Shown: positions 61,201 through 64,000 of the stretch, piece after piece
How positions within the stretch are numbered: position 1 is the stretch's first letter
How the letters are laid out: each line of letters opens with the position of its first letter
Origin: Drechslerella dactyloides
Taxonomy: Eukaryota > Ascomycota > Orbiliomycetes > Orbiliales > Orbiliaceae
Direction: 5' to 3'
Length of the DNA stretch: 64,000 bases
Assembly (NCBI GenBank): GCA_020064725.1
Contig: JAGTWJ010000011.1
Location: 434,001-498,000 of the forward strand
Program-made: the position numbers and the translations under genes
The notes under the pieces: model-generated
What the model was told of the DNA's origin: nothing
The model's input: only the letters and a program-made list of their open reading frames with translations
Database searches by the model: none

Positions 61201-62599
61201 ATACCACCAGACGCGACTTGCGGTGGCATGCCTGCATTAGCAGGAGCGGGTGGCAACGCGCTCTGGGCACGAGAAGAGGATGATATTCCGGTTGCGCCTG
61301 GAGAACTTGCCTGGTTAGAAGCTTCCATGTTGTCGGCGCTAACCCAACCAGTCGCGGATATGTCTTGCTCGATGCGTTTTCGCCTTAGTTCTTCGACAAT
61401 ATCGGATAACCGAATCCACATCATGCCAATCGGAAGGTGGTGGTCCCCTGATCTGTCATACACAGTTATTTCAATTTCGTTGGCTTTATCGACGTCGATT
61501 TCATTGGATTCATCCGCCCATCTTTCATTTCTTGAAGGTTTTGTTTTGGCTCGAACGACATCTTCCACCTTCACGGTAACAAACGTTTCAGGCGCCCGTC
61601 CAAATCTTGATGTGGCAGCGTGGTCGACATCCTTGACCGCCAATATCTTGATATGTAACCTGCCAGTTAGAGGTCGACGGATATTGGGTGCATTTATACT
61701 GTCGTCTGATATAGTGGGCATTAGCAATTCGTAAACTCGAGAACGGGATCAGAATCGAACGAAGGTACAGGTGGGCATAAACAAGGTCTCACCATCTCCC
61801 TGGGCATCACCCTCAATGTCAACATGTAGATCTTCATATCGTTTGAGAGCTTGTTTAAGAAGGTGAATTTTTTGATTGCTCTCGACTCGTTTTGAGTCCG
61901 CGTCTGCCCTGCTCCGGCGATCCCCCTCCATTTGGTAGAGCTTAGCCATTTTCTCAATTCCTTCCTTATACTGTTTCTCAACGCTCAATTTGAACTCCAA
62001 CTGAGATAACATCAATGTTATTCGTGGACCGAGGTATGGTGAATCATATTTGATAAGATCTGGGAGATAGAGGTATCAATTGTCTGATTCTTTGGTTGCA
62101 AATAACTCAAGAGGCACAACAATCAGACGCCCAGGATATTATTCTCACCTAGCTTGGAGTAGTTCGGTCTACTTTTTGGTACACCTGGACCTGGCTGTTG
62201 GGCAAAAGGCGGTCGAGGACCACCTCCAGGAAGTGGGGCATAGCTTGGGTCAATCTCATGACTAGCATCCTTTGGATTCTTTGGTGGAGGAGTTGGAGGA
62301 CTCTCCGAGTAGGGGAGGTTTGGTGTGATAGCCATGGCATCGACGCCAGATGACAAGTTTTGCATTCGTTTATTCTGAAGGTTGCGTATAACGCCCTCCA
62401 GGTAATTGATGTTATTTTGCGATTCTCGAATGCTAGAGTCGAGACGTTGTTGGACGCTGGAGTTGTCTGTTGACTGGCGCATAGAGCGGGCAGCTGTTAT
62501 CAGTGCCCTTTCGCGCTCAATTTTGCGATAAACAGACATAAGAACTTCGTCATCAGCCCCGCCACCACCGCCACTGGGTCCAGGGTTTGACGTCTGCAT
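58296..62599 (-). CDS. pkcA: Protein kinase C (fungal Pkc1/PkcA type)
   Basis: Eight minus-strand exons (62599-62149, 62059-61793, 61705-61109, 61042-60647, 60457-59254, 59167-58777, 58696-58480, 58357-58296) give 1194 residues. Domains in order are two HR1 repeats (about 15-75 and 155-235), a C2 domain (about 245-360), a pseudosubstrate-like RKGAVRKQKEE, two C1 zinc domains (H-x12-C patterns at about 465-520 and 535-590), a Pro-rich linker with polyproline runs, and an AGC kinase (about 870-1130). The kinase has GKGNFGKV, YRDLKLDN, and DYG in place of DFG. The tail has the turn motif TPVLTPVQS and hydrophobic motif FRGFSYTADF. Fungal PKC acts under Rho1 in the cell-wall integrity pathway at the cell cortex. 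The first ATG at 62599 follows an in-frame GTG and was chosen as start. Confidence 0.95.
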
Positions 62600-63769
62600 C
62601 TTGTCGAACACGGACCGATGGAGGTAGCTGGAATATTTTCTTTGTCTTTATTCCTGGCTGCTTTTCCGCTCTCGGTGGACCCGTCGAGCGTCTAGTTTCA
62701 CGGCGATGTTAGGATGGAGGGTGAGTCAAAGGACGGGGGTGGAGAGCTTCGGGTGTCAGGGAGGATTATATTGGACCGAGCGACGGATGAGGGCGACTGA
62801 ATGGGAGCTGGTTCGAATAGATACGCGCCGACCGGAGGGACTAGCTAGTCGCCATGTGCACCGCGGTGTCCTGGCTTTCGAACGAGACCCGGGCGTAGAT
62901 CGAAGCTTCCGCACCTATCTTATCAGACAGCGAAAGGTACGAACGGTCTGGCGAACAAGATAACGGAAGGAAGTGATCCGGCGAAGGGATATGTCCAGGG
63001 AGATTAGCAGTCAACGAGCCGGGAGACTGGTGATGAGAGGGAAGAAGAAAAACGGAGGGAGAAGGAGGAGGAAGAGGAGGAGTGGTAGTGGTGGTGGTGG
63101 TAGTTGTGAATGTGATGGTATCAGTGATGATGGTGGTGGTGAGTGGCAGGGCGGGGCATGCACGTTAGGAGCAAGCTTGACCTCAGGCAATTACAGTCGC
63201 CGCTGCGCCGCTGCTTCTACGCCATCCAATTACGGGCTCCTCTAGTAGCTGACTGCTATCAGTGCTTCAGCATCAAGGACTCAATCCTTCTCACCTCCGA
63301 CTTGTCAGTATTGCTAGTATCTACAGCTCCGATGCTGCTTGCTCGAACTCGCCCGCATTTGCATAGATCTTGGCTCATCTGCTCGGCTCTCGACTCGTCG
63401 GGGCACGCCTCTAGGATGATGGGTTCCCGACGCCCGGCCGAGCAGCCCAACCGTGCCAAGCCATCTCGCTTTCTATCGATACCTAGTTGGTACCTCAACA
63501 CTACAAGGTTTTCAAATTTCAACTCACCCTCTCGCCGGAAACTGCCAGCCCGCCTGACATGAATGCTTCAAAAACAGCTTTCAGCAGCCCTTCGTTAACA
63601 GCGCTCGTGTATCGCGCGGCGCGGTAGGCCGAATTATACGCTCTAGAAAGCCGATCTCTGGCCCGTATGTGTCGAAACGCGACTCCAATACAACATCCCC
63701 ACCGCTTGATGTCTGCTTGCCCGCGTTGAGCACGCCTCTCATCTCCCGCCAACAACTTGTCAAGCCGCG
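62600..63769. promoter_or_regulatory. Divergent promoter of pkcA and the downstream gene
   Basis: This 1.17-kb interval lies between divergent starts. A purine-rich run at about 63040-63085 passes into GGT/GAT repeats up to 63145; read from the minus strand it is a pyrimidine tract in the pkcA leader. No gene was recognised among the short frames. Confidence 0.5.
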
Positions 63770-64000
63770 ATGTCAGTCTTATCAGGAGTGCCTAGGGCAG
63801 CCCGAGCGCTGATCTTCCGTCCTGGCTGCCGGAGCCACGCATTGCATAATCGACAAGGCTTCTGTCATACCCCAATATCATCGAACTCGCAACCACCCAG
63901 TCCGCCTTCGCCTGACAAACCGGAAACATCCTCTGAGGTGAAAGCTCGACTTCAACCTTACTATGAACAGGAGCAACTTTCTACTCTTCTCGGTGCCGAG
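63770..64000 (+). CDS. N-terminal part of a probable mitochondrial protein (cut by window edge)
   Basis: The ATG at 63770 opens a frame that runs 77 codons to the window end without a stop. The first 35 residues (MSVLSGVPRAARALIFRPGC, then RSHALHNRQGF) are rich in Arg, Ala and Ser and lack acidic residues, as in mitochondrial presequences. A Pro/Ser linker follows, then SSEVKARLQPYYEQEQLSTL at the edge. The family was not recognised. It is divergent from pkcA. Coding status is supported by the presequence-like start and normal composition, but the 3' part is not visible. Confidence 0.6.
   Translation, partial: MSVLSGVPRAARALIFRPGCRSHALHNRQGFCHTPISSNSQPPSPPSPDKPETSSEVKARLQPYYEQEQLSTLLGAE

Overview
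The window looks like nuclear DNA of a filamentous ascomycete, most likely a eurotiomycete. The evidence is short GT-AG introns of about 50-110 nt, genes for histone H1, fungal protein kinase C, an indoleamine dioxygenase and a DYRK kinase, and a sharp split into an AT-rich transposon block and a gene-rich block. The species is inferred, not proven.

Positions 1 to about 24.57 kb are an AT-rich block with no intact host gene. It holds a decayed Tad1-like LINE, a short 5'-truncated second LINE copy with a 13-bp target duplication, and a nest of pogo/Fot1-like DNA transposons. Each full transposon is about 1.89 kb once later insertions are removed, and each is flanked by TA. Two foldback elements of about 1.08 kb share the ends of one transposon subfamily. 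Where two copies can be compared, the differences are almost all C-to-T or G-to-A, as expected for repeat-induced point mutation (RIP). The terminal inverted repeats stay relatively GC-rich and carry a doublet motif at 17-bp spacing that varies between subfamilies.

Positions 24.57 to 64 kb are normal-composition euchromatin. In order: SIKE/FGFR1OP2-like STRIPAK component (+), low-complexity fungal protein (+), ThrE/Prm10-like membrane protein (+), histone H1 (+), kinesin-4-like motor (+), GM130/Bug1-like coiled-coil protein (+), dynactin p25 (+), Mcm2 (-), Fta4-like kinetochore protein (+), Pom1-like DYRK kinase (+), indoleamine 2,3-dioxygenase (-), protein kinase C (-), and the 5' end of a probable mitochondrial protein (+).

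Most genes are core cell-biology genes: chromatin, replication, kinetochore, microtubule motors, polarity and wall-integrity signalling. They are not an operon or metabolic cluster. Two arrangements stand out: a 178-bp divergent promoter shared by Mcm2 and the Fta4-like gene, and an 87-bp convergent gap between dynactin p25 and Mcm2. Exon boundaries were read by eye from splice consensus and protein-family continuity. The middle of the ThrE/Prm10-like gene is the least certain.
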